Positions 63,344-64,000 of a stretch of DNA of 64,000 nucleotides are shown in pieces (position 1 is the first letter of the stretch; every line of letters starts with the position of its first letter). Source of the DNA: an uncultured Victivallis sp. (GTDB taxonomy: Bacteria > Verrucomicrobiota > Lentisphaeria > Victivallales > Victivallaceae). Position numbers and translations under genes: made by a program. The notes beneath the pieces are model-generated. The model was not told where the DNA came from. It worked only from the letters and a program-made list of their open reading frames with translations, and searched no databases. The DNA lies in assembly GCF_944391105.1 (NCBI RefSeq), contig NZ_CALXSK010000006.1, positions 43,263 to 107,262 on the forward strand, written 5' to 3'.

Positions 63344-64000
63344 TTACCTTATACCACCTTCGTAAAGTTTGCAAATGTTCATGTACTGCCGAGTGCCCCA
63401 TTTTGTTGTAGAAATATGCCTGAGTCTGGCTCCGACCAGCATCATAGCCGAGTACCCATCCGGAAAGCTGCCGACAACCCGGGTACGGCGACGAATCTCT
63501 TTCATGATGCGTTCGAGACCGTTATTTGTCCGCAACCGGCTCCAGTGCTCATACGGGAAGTCCATATAAGACAACGTTTCCTCCACGCTGGTTTCTACAA
63601 AACTTGCGATCCGTTCCAGTTTCATGGCTCTTAATTTTTCGGCCACCAGAGCGGCTTTCTGCCGAGCAGCAGCTTTATCTTCTTGAGCATGAATTGCTTT
63701 GAACATCGCCACCACCTCGCGAAGATGTTTCCACGGACACATGGTGAAAGCATTTCGATACCAGTGTACAATGCAACGTTGCCATTTTGCCTCGGGGAAG
63801 AAATCGCCGATGATCTCATACAATCCCAGACATTTATCCGAAACGATCAGCCTCACTCCTTTGAGTCCACGTTCTTTCAAGTAGCGCAGGAAGCTGCTCC
63901 AGGATTCCTTATCTTCACGGCTGCCTTCGGCCACGCCAAGGATTTCACGATACCCCTCGTCGTTCACGCCGACCGCAACCAGAACAGAAACATTCTGAAC
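63344..64000 (-). CDS. IS256/Mutator family transposase (5' partial)
   Basis: The C-terminal 218 residues of a DDE transposase; the frame is open through the window edge. Family motifs are VAVGVNDEGYREILGV, the second catalytic Asp in LIVSDKCLGLYEII, WQRCIVHWYRN with the conserved CxxH pair, and the catalytic Glu in NGLERIMKEIRRRTRVVGSF. The reading frame is intact as far as seen, so the element may be active. Its first catalytic Asp lies outside the window. The insertion marks the boundary with the AT-rich segment on its right-hand flank. Confidence 0.93.
   Translation of the reverse strand, partial: VQNVSVLVAVGVNDEGYREILGVAEGSREDKESWSSFLRYLKERGLKGVRLIVSDKCLGLYEIIGDFFPEAKWQRCIVHWYRNAFTMCPWKHLREVVAMFKAIHAQEDKAAARQKAALVAEKLRAMKLERIASFVETSVEETLSYMDFPYEHWSRLRTNNGLERIMKEIRRRTRVVGSFPDGYSAMMLVGARLRHISTTKWGTRQYMNICKLYEGGIR

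Overview
The window is high-GC bacterial chromosome that reads as a member of the Lentisphaerae (Victivallis-like). The informative signs are pseudopilin-like proteins beginning [16 protein letters not shown], two of which carry the C-terminal H-x9/10-DG motif; many family-specific glycoside hydrolases, each beside its own regulator; and informational genes in bacterial order. The assignment comes from recognising these protein types, not from a database search.

Layout. (1) 1-10.1 kb: rpoC (5' end outside the window), rpsL, rpsG, fusA, rpsJ, rplC, rplD, rplW, rplB, rpsS, closed by a strong terminator. There is no tuf, and the S10 cluster stops after rpsS. (2) 10.1-14.9 kb: lpdA, ispD, a YraN-type gene, a ComF-type gene, tRNA-Val(TAC), a frameshifted lemA and a TPM-domain gene. 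(3) 14.9-18.9 kb: a GH38 alpha-mannosidase and LacI-type regulator operon on the minus strand with a 22-bp operator at its promoter. (4) 19-21.9 kb: rpsP-khpA-trmD-rplS-rnhB, then yhcH and a glycosyltransferase. (5) 23.5-29.4 kb: GH78 rhamnosidase, a DUF457 membrane protein, a Gfo/Idh/MocA dehydrogenase and a frameshifted GH28-like beta-helix protein, a set that suggests rhamnogalacturonan use. (6) 29.4-32.8 kb: GH36 alpha-galactosidase divergent from an AraC regulator. (7) 32.9-45 kb: a type II secretion operon (L, M, C, D, E, F, G, H, I, J, K) flanked by two exported proteins of unknown function. (8) 45-49.8 kb: an M42 peptidase, then an SAH-hydrolase-like protein, an SAH/MTA deaminase and a secreted two-domain discoidin protein in one operon. 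(9) 50-56.6 kb: a minus-strand operon of NanA/DapA aldolase, pseudopilin, frameshifted sialidase-like propeller and SSS symporter, divergent from an AraC regulator, followed by an SGNH esterase. (10) 56.7-58.5 kb: a pyridoxamine-oxidase-fold lipoprotein and a MarR-YczE pair. (11) 58.6-62.6 kb: a GntR/LacI chimeric regulator and a pseudopilin-GH51 operon that share a 19-bp operator. (12) 62.6-64 kb: AT-richer DNA with an orphan promoter and RBS, a small membrane protein and an IS256-type transposase running off the end.

The main biological story is modular glycan scavenging. Each polysaccharide-related gene set has its own regulator, several promoters have the TTGnnn-17-TATAnT form, and two glycan operons include a pseudopilin that could work with the type II secretion machine encoded in the middle of the window. 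Four genes (13.9, 28.7, 52.0 and 60.1 kb) are broken by small indels, two of them at homopolymers. These may be assembly errors, young pseudogenes or, for the G8 tract, a contingency locus.
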